Below the pieces are notes generated by a model that made no database searches, was not told where the DNA came from, and saw only the letters and a list, made by a program, of their open reading frames with translations. From assembly GCA_947464185.1 (NCBI GenBank), contig CANHVY010000021.1, positions 1 through 64,000 on the forward strand: a DNA stretch of 64,000 bases. Reading direction: 5' to 3'. A program made the position numbers and the translations under genes. Of the stretch, positions 24,713 to 35,275 are shown in pieces. Each line of letters starts with the position of its first letter. The stretch's first letter is position 1. This stretch comes from Burkholderiales bacterium (GTDB lineage Bacteria > Pseudomonadota > Gammaproteobacteria > Burkholderiales > Burkholderiaceae_C).

Positions 24713-26806
24713 TCAGGTGAAGGACTTGCCTTCGGCCACCAGTCGGGCCAGCAAGGGCGCGGGCTGCCAGAAGCTGGCGTCGTCGTGGGGGTTCTGAGCA
24801 AAGCGCTTCATCGATTGGGCCACGTTGAACAGGCCCTGCTGGTCGGCATAGCACATGGGGCCACCGCGCCACAGCGGGAAGCCGTAGCCCGTGAGGTAGA
24901 CCATGTCGATGTCGCTGGCCTTGCTGGCGATGCCTTCTTCCAGGATCTTGGCCGCCTCGTTCACCAGGGAGTACACCAGGCGCTGCACGATCTCCTCATC
25001 CGAGATCTTGCGCGGCTTGATGCCCAGCGTGTTGCGGTGTTCCTCCACCATCTTCACCACCACGTCAGAGGGCATGGCGTCGCGCTTGCCGGGGGCGTAG
25101 TCGTACCAGCCGGCACCGGTCTTCTGGCCGAAGCGGCCCATCTCGCACAGCAGGTCGGCGGTCTTGCTGTAGCGCAGGTCAGGCTTTTCCACGTAGCGGC
25201 GCTTGCGGATGGCCCAGCCGATGTCGTTGCCCGCCAGGTCGCCCATGCGGAACGGACCCATGGCAAAGCCGAACTTCTCGATGGCGCGGTCCACCTGGGC
25301 GGGCGTGCAGCCCTCCTCCAGGAGGAACCCCGCCTGGCGGCTGTACTGCTCGATCATGCGGTTGCCGATGAAGCCGTCGCACACGCCCGAGACCACCGCG
25401 GTCTTGCGGATCTTCTTGGCCACGCCCATCACGGTGGCCAGCACGTCCTTGGCGGTCTTCTCGCCGCGCACCACCTCCAGCAGCTTCATCACGTTGGCGG
25501 GGCTGAAGAAGTGCATGCCCACCACGTCCTGCGGCCGCTGGGTGAAGGAGGCAATGCGGTTGACGTCCAGGGTGGAGGTGTTGGAGGCCAGGATGGCACC
25601 GGGCTTCATCACGGCGTCGAGTTGCTTGAACACCGCCTCCTTGACACCGATCTCCTCGAACACGGCCTCGATGACCAGATCGGCCTGGGCGATGTCGGCG
25701 TAGCTCAGCGTGGTGGACAGCAGGGCCATGCGCTGCTCGTACTTGTCCGCCTTCAGCTTGCCCTTCTTGACCTGGGCCTCGTAGTTCTTGCGGATCGTGG
25801 CCACGCCGCGGTCCAGCGCTTCCTGCTGGGTTTCCAGGATCGTCACCGGCACGCCAGCGTTGAGGAAGTTCATGCTGATGCCGCCGCCCATGGTGCCGGC
25901 GCCGATCACCGCCACCCGAGCGATGGGACGCACGGGCGTGTCCTCGGGCACGTCCGGGATCTTGCTGGCGGCACGTTCGCCAAAGAAGGCGTGACGCAAA
26001 GCCTTGCACTCGGGCGTGAGCATCAGCGCGAGGAAGATCTCGCGCTCCACGACCATGGCATCGTCGAACTTGCGCTTGACGGCAGCCTCCACCGCGTCCA
26101 CGCACTTCGCGGGCGCCGGGAAGTTCTTGGCCACCGCCTTGGCGGTGTTGCGTGCGAACTGGAAATAGGCGTCGGCATTCGGGTGCTGGCAAGGCAAGTC
26201 CCGCACACGCTTGAGCGGGCGGACATCGGCCACCTCGCGGGCAAAGGCACAGGCGCCGTCCAGCAGATCGCCGTCGATCATGCGGTCGATCAGCAACTGG
26301 CCCGGCAGACCCGCCAGGACTTCACTCTTGACCGGGTCACCGCCCACGATCATGTTCAGCGCGGTCTCCACCCCCAGCACGCGCGGCAGGCGCTGCGTGC
26401 CGCCGGCGCCGGGAACGAGGCCGATCTTCACCTCGGGCAAGGCGATGTTGGTGCCCGGCGCTGCCACGCGGTAATGGCAGCCCAGCGCCAGTTCCAGCCC
26501 GCCACCCATGCACACCGTGTGCAGGGCCGCGATCACCGGCTTGGGCGAGGACTCCATCAGCTTGATCAACGACAGCAGATTGGGCTCTGCCAGGGACTTG
26601 GGCGAACCGAACTCGCGGATGTCGGCGCCGCCCGAGAAGGCCTTGCCGGCACCCGTGATGACGATGGCCTTGACCGCGGCGTCTGCCCAAGCCTGCTCCA
26701 CGCCCGCGGCCACGCCCTGGCGCGTCTCCAGGCCAAGGCCGTTGACGGGAGGGTTGTCCAGCGTGACGATGGCGACATCGCCGCGAACTTCATATCTCGC
26801 ACCCAT
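24713..26806 (-). CDS. fadJ: Bifunctional enoyl-CoA hydratase/3-hydroxyacyl-CoA dehydrogenase
   Basis: This 697-aa multifunctional beta-oxidation protein has an N-terminal crotonase domain (about residues 1-190). The domain shows [23 protein letters not shown] (first catalytic Glu region) and [20 protein letters not shown] (second Glu). From about residue 295 the NAD-binding domain starts [13 protein letters not shown], continues with [15 protein letters not shown] and [17 protein letters not shown], and is followed by two C-terminal HAD domains. It is the first gene of the operon with thiolase and acyl-CoA dehydrogenase. A palindromic operator-like site lies about 57 nt upstream. The symbol follows FadJ/FadB-type architecture; the precise orthology is uncertain. 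Confidence 0.93.
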   Translation of the reverse strand: MGARYEVRGDVAIVTLDNPPVNGLGLETRQGVAAGVEQAWADAAVKAIVITGAGKAFSGGADIREFGSPKSLAEPNLLSLIKLMESSPKPVIAALHTVCMGGGLELALGCHYRVAAPGTNIALPEVKIGLVPGAGGTQRLPRVLGVETALNMIVGGDPVKSEVLAGLPGQLLIDRMIDGDLLDGACAFAREVADVRPLKRVRDLPCQHPNADAYFQFARNTAKAVAKNFPAPAKCVDAVEAAVKRKFDDAMVVEREIFLALMLTPECKALRHAFFGERAASKIPDVPEDTPVRPIARVAVIGAGTMGGGISMNFLNAGVPVTILETQQEALDRGVATIRKNYEAQVKKGKLKADKYEQRMALLSTTLSYADIAQADLVIEAVFEEIGVKEAVFKQLDAVMKPGAILASNTSTLDVNRIASFTQRPQDVVGMHFFSPANVMKLLEVVRGEKTAKDVLATVMGVAKKIRKTAVVSGVCDGFIGNRMIEQYSRQAGFLLEEGCTPAQVDRAIEKFGFAMGPFRMGDLAGNDIGWAIRKRRYVEKPDLRYSKTADLLCEMGRFGQKTGAGWYDYAPGKRDAMPSDVVVKMVEEHRNTLGIKPRKISDEEIVQRLVYSLVNEAAKILEEGIASKASDIDMVYLTGYGFPLWRGGPMCYADQQGLFNVAQSMKRFAQNPHDDASFWQPAPLLARLVAEGKSFT

Positions 26807-26862
26807 GGGGTCTTCTCCTGGAGGTCAAAGAGGCGTCCTGAAGGACTGTGAAACACAAAATA

Positions 26863-26874
26863 GAACGATCGTTC
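26863..26874. promoter_or_regulatory. Palindrome upstream of the fadJ operon, TetR-type operator candidate
   Basis: GAACGATCGTTC is a perfect 12-bp palindrome within TAGAACGATCGTTCGATTCTA. It lies about 57 nt upstream of the fadJ-type ATG, in an otherwise featureless spacer. Its form matches operators of TetR-family regulators of fatty-acid or branched-chain acyl-CoA catabolism in proteobacteria. No regulator gene is seen nearby, so it would act in trans. Function is inferred from the dyad and its position. Confidence 0.5.
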
Positions 26875-26955
26875 GATTCTAAGGGCAGCGTCGACGCGGC
26901 CCCGTCGCCGCCGGGCCAGGAGCCCGGGCTGCACCCGCAATACCGCGCGTGCGCG

Positions 26956-27651
26956 TCAGACTTCCAGCCACTCCTTGCGCACGGCCGCATCGCGTCGCAG
27001 GTCTTCGGGCGTGCCTTCGAACACGATCTGCCCGTGCCCCATCACCAGGCAGCGGTCGGCAACTTCCAGCGCGATGGTCAGCTTCTGCTCCACCAGCAGG
27101 ACGCCTATGCCGCGCGCCTTCAGCGCCCGCAGGTACTGCGCCACCTGTTCGATGATCTTGGGCGCCAGGCCTTCGGTGGGCTCGTCGATCATGATCAGGT
27201 CAGGGTCCCCCATCAGGGTGCGGCACAGGGTGAGCATCTGCTGCTCGCCGCCAGACAGCACCCCGGCTTCAGTGTGCTGGCGTTCCTTCAGGCGCGGGAA
27301 CAGGGCGTACATGTCGTCGAAGCTCCAGCGCGGCGCCTCGGCCCCGCGCTTTTGCCCCAGCATGAGGTTCTGGTGCACCGTCAAGGTGGGGAAGATGTCG
27401 CGGTTCTCGGGCACGTAGCCGATGCCGGCATGTGCGATCTCGAAGGCCTTGAGGCCCACCAGCTGCCGGCCCCGCCAGTCCACCGACCCTTCGGTGTGCA
27501 CCAGGCCCATGATGGCCTTGACCGTGGTCGAGCGGCCCGAGCCGTTGCGCCCCAACAGCGCGACGATCTCGCCCTCGCCGACGCTGAAACTCACGCCATG
27601 CAGGACATGGCTCTTGCCGTAGTAGGCATGGACGTCACGGAGCGCCAGCAT
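26956..27651 (-). CDS. livF: Branched-chain-type ABC transporter ATP-binding protein (LivF-like)
   Basis: This is a 231-aa ATPase subunit of a hydrophobic amino acid-type (HAAT) importer. The signature LSGGEQQMLTLCRTLM, Walker B LIMIDEPTEGLAP and the switch His-equivalent region (LLVEQKL) are present. Unusually, the Walker A is GRNGSGRST (residues 34-42): Arg40 (codon CGC) replaces the invariant lysine. The LivG partner has a normal Walker A. It ends the livKHMGF run. I infer that ATP binding may persist with altered hydrolysis, or that this is a tolerated clade variant. Confidence 0.93.
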   Translation of the reverse strand: MLALRDVHAYYGKSHVLHGVSFSVGEGEIVALLGRNGSGRSTTVKAIMGLVHTEGSVDWRGRQLVGLKAFEIAHAGIGYVPENRDIFPTLTVHQNLMLGQKRGAEAPRWSFDDMYALFPRLKERQHTEAGVLSGGEQQMLTLCRTLMGDPDLIMIDEPTEGLAPKIIEQVAQYLRALKARGIGVLLVEQKLTIALEVADRCLVMGHGQIVFEGTPEDLRRDAAVRKEWLEV

Positions 27652-27656
27652 GATGG

Positions 27657-28457
27657 TCAGTGCTCCTGGTCAGGCTGCGTCGCCCGGTCAGGGCCTTCGG
27701 CCTCATGGGCTGCCAGCACGGAACCCAGGTAAGCCTCCTGCACGCGCGGGTCGGCACGCACCTTGTCGGGCGTGTCAAAGGCGATCACTTCACCGTACAC
27801 CAGCACGGCGATGCGGTCGGCCAGGCCGAAGACCACGCCCATGTCGTGTTCGACCGTCAGCAGGGTGCGGCCCACCGTCACCTCACGGATCAATTCAACG
27901 AAGCGCGTGGTCTCGGCGCGGCTCATGCCGGCGGTGGGCTCGTCCAGCAGGATCACCTGCGCGCCGCCCGCAATGGTGATGCCGATCTCCAGAGCCCGTT
28001 GCTCGGCGTAGGTCAGGTTCACGGCCAGCACGTCGCGCCGGCGGTCCAGACGGATCATGGCCAGCACCTGCTCTGCGCGCTCGTTGGCGTCACGCAGATT
28101 GCTCAGGAACTTCCAGAAGGCGTAGCGGTAACCCAGGCTCCACAGAACGGCACAACGCAGGTTCTCGAAGACCGACAGGTTGTTGAACAGGTTGCTCACC
28201 TGAAAGCTGCGCGCCAGGCCCAGGCGGTTGATCTCGTAGGGTTTGAGGCCGTCGATCTTGCGCCCGTTGAGCAGGATGTCACCCGACGAGGCACCGATGC
28301 GCCCGCTGATCAGGTTGAACAAGGTGCTCTTGCCCGCACCGTTGGGACCGATGATGGCCACCCGTTCGCCAGGAGCGACCGACAGGCTGGTCCCCCGGAT
28401 GATCTCGGTCTTGCCGAAGCGCTTGTGGACGTTGCGCAGTTCCACCGCCGCCGTCAT
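27657..28457 (-). CDS. livG: Branched-chain-type ABC transporter ATP-binding protein (LivG-like)
   Basis: This 266-aa ATPase subunit pairs with LivF. The Walker A GPNGAGKST (about residues 37-45) is canonical, Walker B is VILLDEPTAGM, and the signature is the variant LTYAEQRALEI typical of LivG. The C-terminal BCA-ABC region reads YGEVIAFDTPDKVRADPRVQEAYLG. I start at the ATG (28457) that overlaps the livM stop as ATGA; the track's 27-codon extension runs inside livM. It is followed by livF after 5 nt. Confidence 0.94.
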   Translation of the reverse strand: MTAAVELRNVHKRFGKTEIIRGTSLSVAPGERVAIIGPNGAGKSTLFNLISGRIGASSGDILLNGRKIDGLKPYEINRLGLARSFQVSNLFNNLSVFENLRCAVLWSLGYRYAFWKFLSNLRDANERAEQVLAMIRLDRRRDVLAVNLTYAEQRALEIGITIAGGAQVILLDEPTAGMSRAETTRFVELIREVTVGRTLLTVEHDMGVVFGLADRIAVLVYGEVIAFDTPDKVRADPRVQEAYLGSVLAAHEAEGPDRATQPDQEH

Positions 28458-29749
28458 GAGGACTCCACACTTCGTTGGGCGGTCTCGATGTCCTGCTGGA
28501 TCGCGGACCATCGCCGGGCGAAGGGGCGTCGCACCCACTCCAGCAAGGCCACGCCGGTGGCCAGCACGGCCCAGGCCACCGCCCAGTGCAGCGCGCTGCG
28601 CACACTCAGCTGCAGGCCCAGGTAGCTCAGATCAGGGCCGGCCGTGTCGTTCAGCTGCAGGTGGTACACCATCTCCACGACGGCGCCAGCGCCCAGCAAC
28701 ACCACGAGCAGCGCAGCGCCCAGGCCGGCGTAGGTGGGCAGCAGTTCGCGCAGCCGGCCGAAGGCGGCCACCCTCAGGTTCATCATGATGAGGCTGGCCA
28801 CGCCACCGGGCGCGTACATCACCATGAGCAGGAAGATCAGGCCGAGGTAGAGCAACCAGGCCTTGGTGATCTCCGACAACAGCACGCCCGCCAGCACCAT
28901 CAACACCGCGCCGATGATCGGCCCGAAGAAGAAAGTGGCACCGCCCAGGAAAGTGAACAGGAGATAGGCACCTGAGCGCGCCGCGCCCACCACCTCGGCC
29001 GTGGCAATCTCGAACTGCAGCGCGTACATGCCACCGGCCACCCCTGCAAAGAAGCCGGCCATGATGAAGGACAGATAGCGCACGCGCTGGGTGCTGTAGC
29101 CGACGAACTCCACGCGCTCGGGGTTGTCGCGCACGGCGTTGAGCATGCGCCCCAGCGGCGTGCGGGTGAAGGCGAACATGGCAGCCGTGCACACAAAGGT
29201 GTACACAGCCAGCAGGTAGTACACCTGAATGGGCGGCCCGAAGGTGATGCCCAGGAAGGGCTTGCCGGCGGTGCGGTTGCCTGACACGCCGCCCTCGCCA
29301 CCGAAGAACTCCGGCACCATCAAGGCCATGGCGAACACCAGTTCGGCAATGCCCAGGGTGATCATGGCAAAGGGCGTGCCGGCCTTGCGGGTGGTGACGA
29401 AGCCCAGCAGGATGGCAAATCCCGCTCCGGCCAAGCCACCCACCAGAGGGATCAGGCTCACTGGCACCGACAGCCAGCCCTGCCCCACTTGGTTGAGTGC
29501 ATGGATGGCCACGAAGGAGGCCAGACCGGTGTAGACCGCATGGCCGAAGCTGAGCATGCCGCCCTGGCCCAGCAGCATGTTGTAGGACAGGCAGGCCACG
29601 ATGGCAATACCGATCTGCGACAGGATGCTCAGGGCCAAACCGCCCGTTACAGCGAAAGGTGCCAACAGGAGCACCAGCGCAAAGCCGCCCCAGATGGTGA
29701 CCCGAACGCGCAATACAGCAGAGGGGTTCGAGGAGGTGGCCACGTTCAT
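28454..29749 (-). CDS. livM: Branched-chain-type ABC transporter permease (LivM-like)
   Basis: This is a 431-aa inner-membrane permease with about ten hydrophobic segments. The core motif SYNMLLGQGGMLSFGHAVYTGL and the EAA-like loop GRMLNAVRDNPERVEFVGYST identify LivM. It is longer than most LivM proteins. The extra part is a C-terminal stretch after the last core helices with two more hydrophobic segments (GLGAALLVVLLGAGAVV and LHWAVAWAVLATGVALL). The track's N-terminal extension to 30328 is a frame read across livH. I use the ATG overlapping the livH stop (ATGA). Confidence 0.93.
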   Translation of the reverse strand: MNVATSSNPSAVLRVRVTIWGGFALVLLLAPFAVTGGLALSILSQIGIAIVACLSYNMLLGQGGMLSFGHAVYTGLASFVAIHALNQVGQGWLSVPVSLIPLVGGLAGAGFAILLGFVTTRKAGTPFAMITLGIAELVFAMALMVPEFFGGEGGVSGNRTAGKPFLGITFGPPIQVYYLLAVYTFVCTAAMFAFTRTPLGRMLNAVRDNPERVEFVGYSTQRVRYLSFIMAGFFAGVAGGMYALQFEIATAEVVGAARSGAYLLFTFLGGATFFFGPIIGAVLMVLAGVLLSEITKAWLLYLGLIFLLMVMYAPGGVASLIMMNLRVAAFGRLRELLPTYAGLGAALLVVLLGAGAVVEMVYHLQLNDTAGPDLSYLGLQLSVRSALHWAVAWAVLATGVALLEWVRRPFARRWSAIQQDIETAQRSVESS

Positions 29750-30780
29750 CCCTCCCGCGTGCCCAGCAACCCTTTGGGCCTGAAGATCAGGATCAGCACC
29801 AGGAACAGGTACGGCAGGATGGGCGCCGCCTGCGCCAGCGTGAGCTTCATCAAGGTGTTGCCTGCCAGGGCCGGGCTCAGCGCCACCCCCAGCGCCGACA
29901 GCGCGGAGGCCAGGGAGTGGTCCAGCGCCACGGCAAAGGTCTGGATGATGCCGATGAGCAGCGACGCCACGAAGGCGCCGGCCAGTGAACCCATGCCCCC
30001 CACGACCACCACCACGAAGATCACGCTGCCGACCGTGGCCGCCATCGCGGGCTCGGTGACGAAGGTGCTGCCGCCGATCACCCCGGCCAGTCCAGCCAAG
30101 GCCGCACCGGCGCCAAAGACCAGCATGAACACACGCGGCACGTTGTGGCCCAGCGCCTCCACCATCTCGGGGTGCGTGAGCGCGCTCTGGATCACCAGGC
30201 CGATGCGGGTGCGGGTCAGCAAGAGCCACAGCGCAAGCAGCATCGCGAGGGCGACGACCATCATGAACCCCCGGGTGGCCGGAAACGGCGAGCAGGCCAC
30301 CCGAACAGCGGCATCGGCCGCCTGGCACAGAGCCGCTGGCGCGGCGCCTGCCACGATGCCCAGGCCGTCCACCGAAGAGTGCACCAGGGTGAACACCGGG
30401 CCGCGCAACACCTCGGGCGGCAGGAACTCCACCGAGGTGCGCCCCCAGACCAGTTGCACGACCTCAAGGATCACGTAGGACAGGCCGAAGGTGATGAGCA
30501 GTTCGGGCACATGGCCGAACTTGTGCACTTTGCGCAGAGCATGCCGCTCGAACAAGGCACCCAGAAGCCCGACCACGATGGGCGCGATCACCAGCGCCGG
30601 CCAGAAGCCCACCACCTTGGTCAGGCTGCTGGCCACGTAGGCCCCCACCATGTAGAAGCTGGCGTGTGCGAAGTTCAGCACCCCCATCATGCTGAAGATG
30701 AGGGTCAGGCCGGAACTGAGCATGAACAGCAGCAAGCCGTAGCTCAGGCCGTTCAGCAGGGAAACGGTGAAGAACTCCAT
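29746..30780 (-). CDS. livH: Branched-chain-type ABC transporter permease (LivH-like)
   Basis: This 344-aa permease subunit has the typical N-terminus LLNGLSYGLLLFMLSSGLTLIFSMMGVLNFAHASFYMVGAY and the loop GLVIQSALTHPEMVEALGHNVPRV, followed by GGMGSLAGAFVASLLIG. A periplasmic or inter-helix insertion of about 30 residues (GAAPAALCQAADAAV...) is present mid-protein. It lies about 80 nt downstream of the binding-protein gene and overlaps livM by 4 nt. Confidence 0.94.
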   Translation of the reverse strand: MEFFTVSLLNGLSYGLLLFMLSSGLTLIFSMMGVLNFAHASFYMVGAYVASSLTKVVGFWPALVIAPIVVGLLGALFERHALRKVHKFGHVPELLITFGLSYVILEVVQLVWGRTSVEFLPPEVLRGPVFTLVHSSVDGLGIVAGAAPAALCQAADAAVRVACSPFPATRGFMMVVALAMLLALWLLLTRTRIGLVIQSALTHPEMVEALGHNVPRVFMLVFGAGAALAGLAGVIGGSTFVTEPAMAATVGSVIFVVVVVGGMGSLAGAFVASLLIGIIQTFAVALDHSLASALSALGVALSPALAGNTLMKLTLAQAAPILPYLFLVLILIFRPKGLLGTREG

Positions 30781-30861
30781 CGCGCGTCATCAGGGGCGGC
30801 ACTCAACCGATCCGCCGGCCGGGCAAGGCCGGGGATGGCCGCGGGTCAGCCGCTCAAAGGC

Positions 30862-32193
30862 TCAAGGGCGCTTCATCTGGCAGCTGGTGGGCGTGCTGGA
30901 GACGTAGTTCGGGAACTCCTTCACGGGCACCAGCGTCATCCCGGTCTTTTCCGGGCTGTAGGGGAACTTGGCATCGGCCTTCTGCCACACCGTCATGTAC
31001 AGCGGCTGCTGCAGCTGGTGGTCCACCTTGCGCATCTCCACCTCGCCATTGAAGGTGTTGAACCTCAAGCCCTCCAGCGCCGCGGCCACCTTCACGGGAT
31101 CGGTGGACTTGGCCTTGGCCATGGCCTGCCCCAAGCTCTCGAAGATGCGATTGACCGAATGCGTGTAGTGGTCATCGTTGTACTTCTGGTTGAATTCCTT
31201 GGTCCAGGCCGCCATCTGACCACCCATGTTGTAGTGGCTGTAACCGATCTGGAACACCCGGCCTGCGCCGCTGGTCCCCAGGGCCGTGGGGGTGCCCGTG
31301 ACCCCGGTGTAGTAGGTGTAGAACTTGCCGTTGTAGCCGCCCTCGTTCGCGGCCTTCACAAGCAGCGACAGGTCAGAACCCCAGTTGCCCGTGATGACGG
31401 TGTCGGCGCCCGAGGCCTTGATCTTCGCGATGTACGGGGCGAAGTCGCGCACCTGCCCCAGGGGGTGCAGGTCTTCTCCCACGATCTGCACGTCCGGCCG
31501 CTTGCGCGCCAGGTTCTCCTTGGCATAGCGCACCACCTGCACGCCGTGAGAGTAGTTCTGGTTCAGCAGGTAGACCTTCTGGATGTCCTTCTGGTCCTTC
31601 ATGAAGGTGGTCATCGCCTCGATCTTCATCGAGGTGTCGGCGTCGAACCGGAAATGCCAGTAGCTGCACTTGCTGTTCGTGAGGTCCGGGTCCACAGCCG
31701 CATCGTTCAGGTAGATGACCTCCTTGCCGGGGTTGCGCTCGTTGTGCTTGTTGATCGCATCAATGAGCGCCAGCGCCACGGAAGAACCGTTGCCCTGGAT
31801 GATGTAGCGGATGCCTTGATCCAGCGCCGACTTCAAGGCGTTCAGGCTCTCAGTGGGGCTCAGCTTGTTGTCAATGAAGCTCACCTCGAACTTCACGCCT
31901 GCCGGATTGATGGCGCTGTACTTCTCAGCGAAGAACTGGTAACTTTTGCTCTGGTTGATGCCCACCGGGCCCAGGAGGCCGGACAGCGGATCGATCCGCA
32001 CCATCTTCACCACCTGCCCGGCCAGCGGCTTGGGTTCTGCCTTCGCGGGCGCGGCCGCGGACTTCGCAGGCGCAGCAGCGGACTTGGCTGCCGGGGCATT
32101 CTGGGCCCAGGCTCCACCAGCCAGGGCCGAGCACAAGGCGGCGGACAACAGGCTGAAGGTACGACGCGAAAAAGAGGCAGCAGGACGGGTCAT
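30862..32193 (-). CDS. ABC transporter substrate-binding protein (HAAT type) with Tat-like signal
   Basis: This 443-aa periplasmic binding protein of the Leu/Ile/Val type I fold (Peripla_BP_6 type) captures the substrate for LivHMGF. I start at MTRPAASFS because GGAG lies 7 nt upstream; the track adds 12 residues. The leader contains SRRTFSLLSAALCSALAGGAWAQ, a twin-arginine-like motif before a hydrophobic stretch and an A-x-A cleavage site. A low-complexity AAAPAKSAAAPAK linker follows. The mature part contains IDPLSGLLGPVGINQSKSYQ and IIQGNGSSVALALIDAI. Genomic context favours a carboxylic acid ligand over an amino acid. Confidence 0.9.
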   Translation of the reverse strand: MTRPAASFSRRTFSLLSAALCSALAGGAWAQNAPAAKSAAAPAKSAAAPAKAEPKPLAGQVVKMVRIDPLSGLLGPVGINQSKSYQFFAEKYSAINPAGVKFEVSFIDNKLSPTESLNALKSALDQGIRYIIQGNGSSVALALIDAINKHNERNPGKEVIYLNDAAVDPDLTNSKCSYWHFRFDADTSMKIEAMTTFMKDQKDIQKVYLLNQNYSHGVQVVRYAKENLARKRPDVQIVGEDLHPLGQVRDFAPYIAKIKASGADTVITGNWGSDLSLLVKAANEGGYNGKFYTYYTGVTGTPTALGTSGAGRVFQIGYSHYNMGGQMAAWTKEFNQKYNDDHYTHSVNRIFESLGQAMAKAKSTDPVKVAAALEGLRFNTFNGEVEMRKVDHQLQQPLYMTVWQKADAKFPYSPEKTGMTLVPVKEFPNYVSSTPTSCQMKRP

Positions 32194-32253
32194 CGGGCGA
32201 CTCCGAAGGGGTAGGTTGAACGTAGCCAACAGCGTAATGCAGGCCAGGCCCGC

Positions 32254-32266
32254 TCCCGATGAGGGA
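32254..32266. promoter_or_regulatory. Inverted repeat upstream of the transporter operon
   Basis: TCCC-GATGA-GGGA lies about 60 nt upstream of the binding-protein start, within a region also containing CTAG repeats (CCTAGTGG, CTACTAG on the minus strand). It is a candidate activator or repressor site for the transporter operon. I cannot name the regulator. Confidence 0.3.
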
Positions 32267-32303
32267 CTTCCACTAGGAGGTAGCAGCTAGTAGGCCCGTA
32301 GGC

Positions 32304-32342
32304 CAGCAGGCACCCCGCGGAATTGCCACAGGGTGCCCCCGC
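32304..32342 (-). terminator. Hairpin downstream of the acyl-CoA ligase gene
   Basis: GGCACCC pairs with GGGTGCC around a loop of about 15 nt just after the ligase stop on the minus strand. No T-run follows, so it is at most a weak or factor-dependent terminator, or a 3'-end stabiliser. It marks a break between the ligase gene and the transporter operon. Confidence 0.3.
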
Positions 32343-33971
<1,629 letters not shown>

Positions 33972-34002
33972 GGGCAACCTCCGAAAGTGGGGCAATGGAA
34001 TC

Positions 34003-34015
34003 GAGAAAGATTCTC
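34003..34015. promoter_or_regulatory. Short dyad in the ligase-msrB divergent spacer
   Basis: GAGAA-AGA-TTCTC is a perfect 5-bp dyad about 32 nt upstream of the CoA-ligase ATG in a 143-bp divergent region. It could bind a regulator of the ligase. Its short arms make chance occurrence likely. Confidence 0.2.
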
Positions 34016-34114
34016 CACGCTTCCGGCTCGCCCCCCGGCACAGACGAGAATCATGGGGTCATCAGTCCATACCAGCGTCAGGCCGCGAGCTGCCTTCGCT
34101 GAGGATACGCCCCC

Positions 34115-34558
34115 ATGAACCTGTTTCGCCGCCCACCCGCCCCGCATGACCATGACGACCCGCGCTACCCCGTGCGCAAGACCGAGCAGCAGTGGCAGGC
34201 GGAACTGAGTCCCATGCAGTACCAGGTGGCGCGCCACGCCGCCACGGAGCGTGCCTTCACGGGCGAGTACTGGGACCATTTCCAGGACGGACGCTACGAT
34301 TGCGTGGGCTGTGGCACGCCGCTGTTCGCCTCCTCCACCAAATTCGATGCTGGCTGCGGCTGGCCCAGCTACTGGGAACCGCTGAACAGCGAAGTCGTTG
34401 AGCGGGTGGTGGACCAAAGCCACGGCATGGTGCGCGTCGAGGTGCGCTGCAACCGCTGCGGCAGCCACCTGGGACACGTCTTTCCCGACGGGCCGGAGCC
34501 CACGGGCGAGCGCTTTTGCATCAATTCCGCAGCCATCGATTTCAAGCCCGCAACTTGA
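34115..34558 (+). CDS. msrB: Peptide-methionine (R)-S-oxide reductase
   Basis: MsrB reduces the R-epimer of methionine sulfoxide in proteins, repairing oxidative damage. The 147-aa length is normal. The catalytic Cys135 is in [10 protein letters not shown]. Zinc ligands are the CxxC pairs Cys63/Cys66 (CVGC) and Cys112/Cys115 (CNRC). The core [12 protein letters not shown] is present. No signal peptide is seen, so it is cytoplasmic. A GAGG lies 10 nt before the ATG. It opens a plus-strand run with yciB, bolA and a parvulin gene. Confidence 0.96.
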   Translation: MNLFRRPPAPHDHDDPRYPVRKTEQQWQAELSPMQYQVARHAATERAFTGEYWDHFQDGRYDCVGCGTPLFASSTKFDAGCGWPSYWEPLNSEVVERVVDQSHGMVRVEVRCNRCGSHLGHVFPDGPEPTGERFCINSAAIDFKPAT

Positions 34559-34612
34559 AAATCCGACGGAACGGCCCAGGATCTTGATCCAGCCGCACAC
34601 CCCCAAGACCCG

Positions 34613-35275
34613 ATGAAACTGCTGTTCGACTTTCTGCCCATCATCCTGTTCTTCGGGACCTTCAAGTACGCCGAGTCAGAGAAGGCCTGGGCAGCCGACT
34701 TTGCCACCCGCCACCTGGGCTTCATGGTCTCGGGCGGCCAGGTGTCGGTGGCTGAAGCTCCCGTGCTGCTGGCCACGGTGGTGGTCATCGTGGCCACGTT
34801 GGCCCAGGTGGTGTGGCTGAAGCTGCGACGCCGCAAGGTGGACGCCATGCTGTGGGTCAGCCTGGCCTTGGTGGTGGTGCTGGGCGGCTTGACCATCTGG
34901 TTCCACAGCGAGACCTTCATCAAATGGAAGCCCAGCGCGCTGTACTGGGCCATGGGCCTGGCCTTCTGGCTCAGCCCGTTGCTGTTCAATCGCAACCTGC
35001 TGAAGGTGCTGCTGGGTGAGCAGCTGGACCTCCCGGGCAAGGTGTGGCACCGCTTGAACTTCGCCTGGATCGCGTTCTTCGGCGTCATGGGATTGCTCAA
35101 CATCTGGGTGGCCTACACCTTCACCACCGCCACCTGGGTGAACTTCAAGCTCTTCGGCGGGCTGGGCCTGATGCTGCTGTTCATGCTGGCCCAGGGCCTG
35201 TGGATCAGCCGATACCTCGAACCCGCGGCTGGCAAGCCAGGCAGCGGAGATGCTTCGCCGGAGGAACGCCGGTGA
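34613..35275 (+). CDS. yciB: Inner membrane septation protein YciB
   Basis: This 220-aa membrane protein has about five to six hydrophobic segments, starting MKLLFDFLPIILFFGTFKY. WLKLRRRKVDAMLW, WFHSETFIKWKPSALYWAMG and the C-terminal FTTATWVNFKLFGG are family signatures. YciB is linked to envelope and septum synthesis. It follows msrB by 54 nt, and its stop overlaps the bolA GTG start, so YciB and BolA are translationally coupled, an order common in betaproteobacteria. Confidence 0.95.
   Translation: MKLLFDFLPIILFFGTFKYAESEKAWAADFATRHLGFMVSGGQVSVAEAPVLLATVVVIVATLAQVVWLKLRRRKVDAMLWVSLALVVVLGGLTIWFHSETFIKWKPSALYWAMGLAFWLSPLLFNRNLLKVLLGEQLDLPGKVWHRLNFAWIAFFGVMGLLNIWVAYTFTTATWVNFKLFGGLGLMLLFMLAQGLWISRYLEPAAGKPGSGDASPEERR

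Noticed and set aside
24785-26851. 688-aa plus-strand ORF opposite fadJ
   Set aside because: It is fully antisense to a well-supported gene and rich in HDHVHR-type low-information sequence; an artefact of high GC third positions.
29750-30328. N-terminal extension of the livM ORF
   Set aside because: It runs inside livH in a different frame; the ATGA overlap start at 29749 is typical of coupled liv genes.
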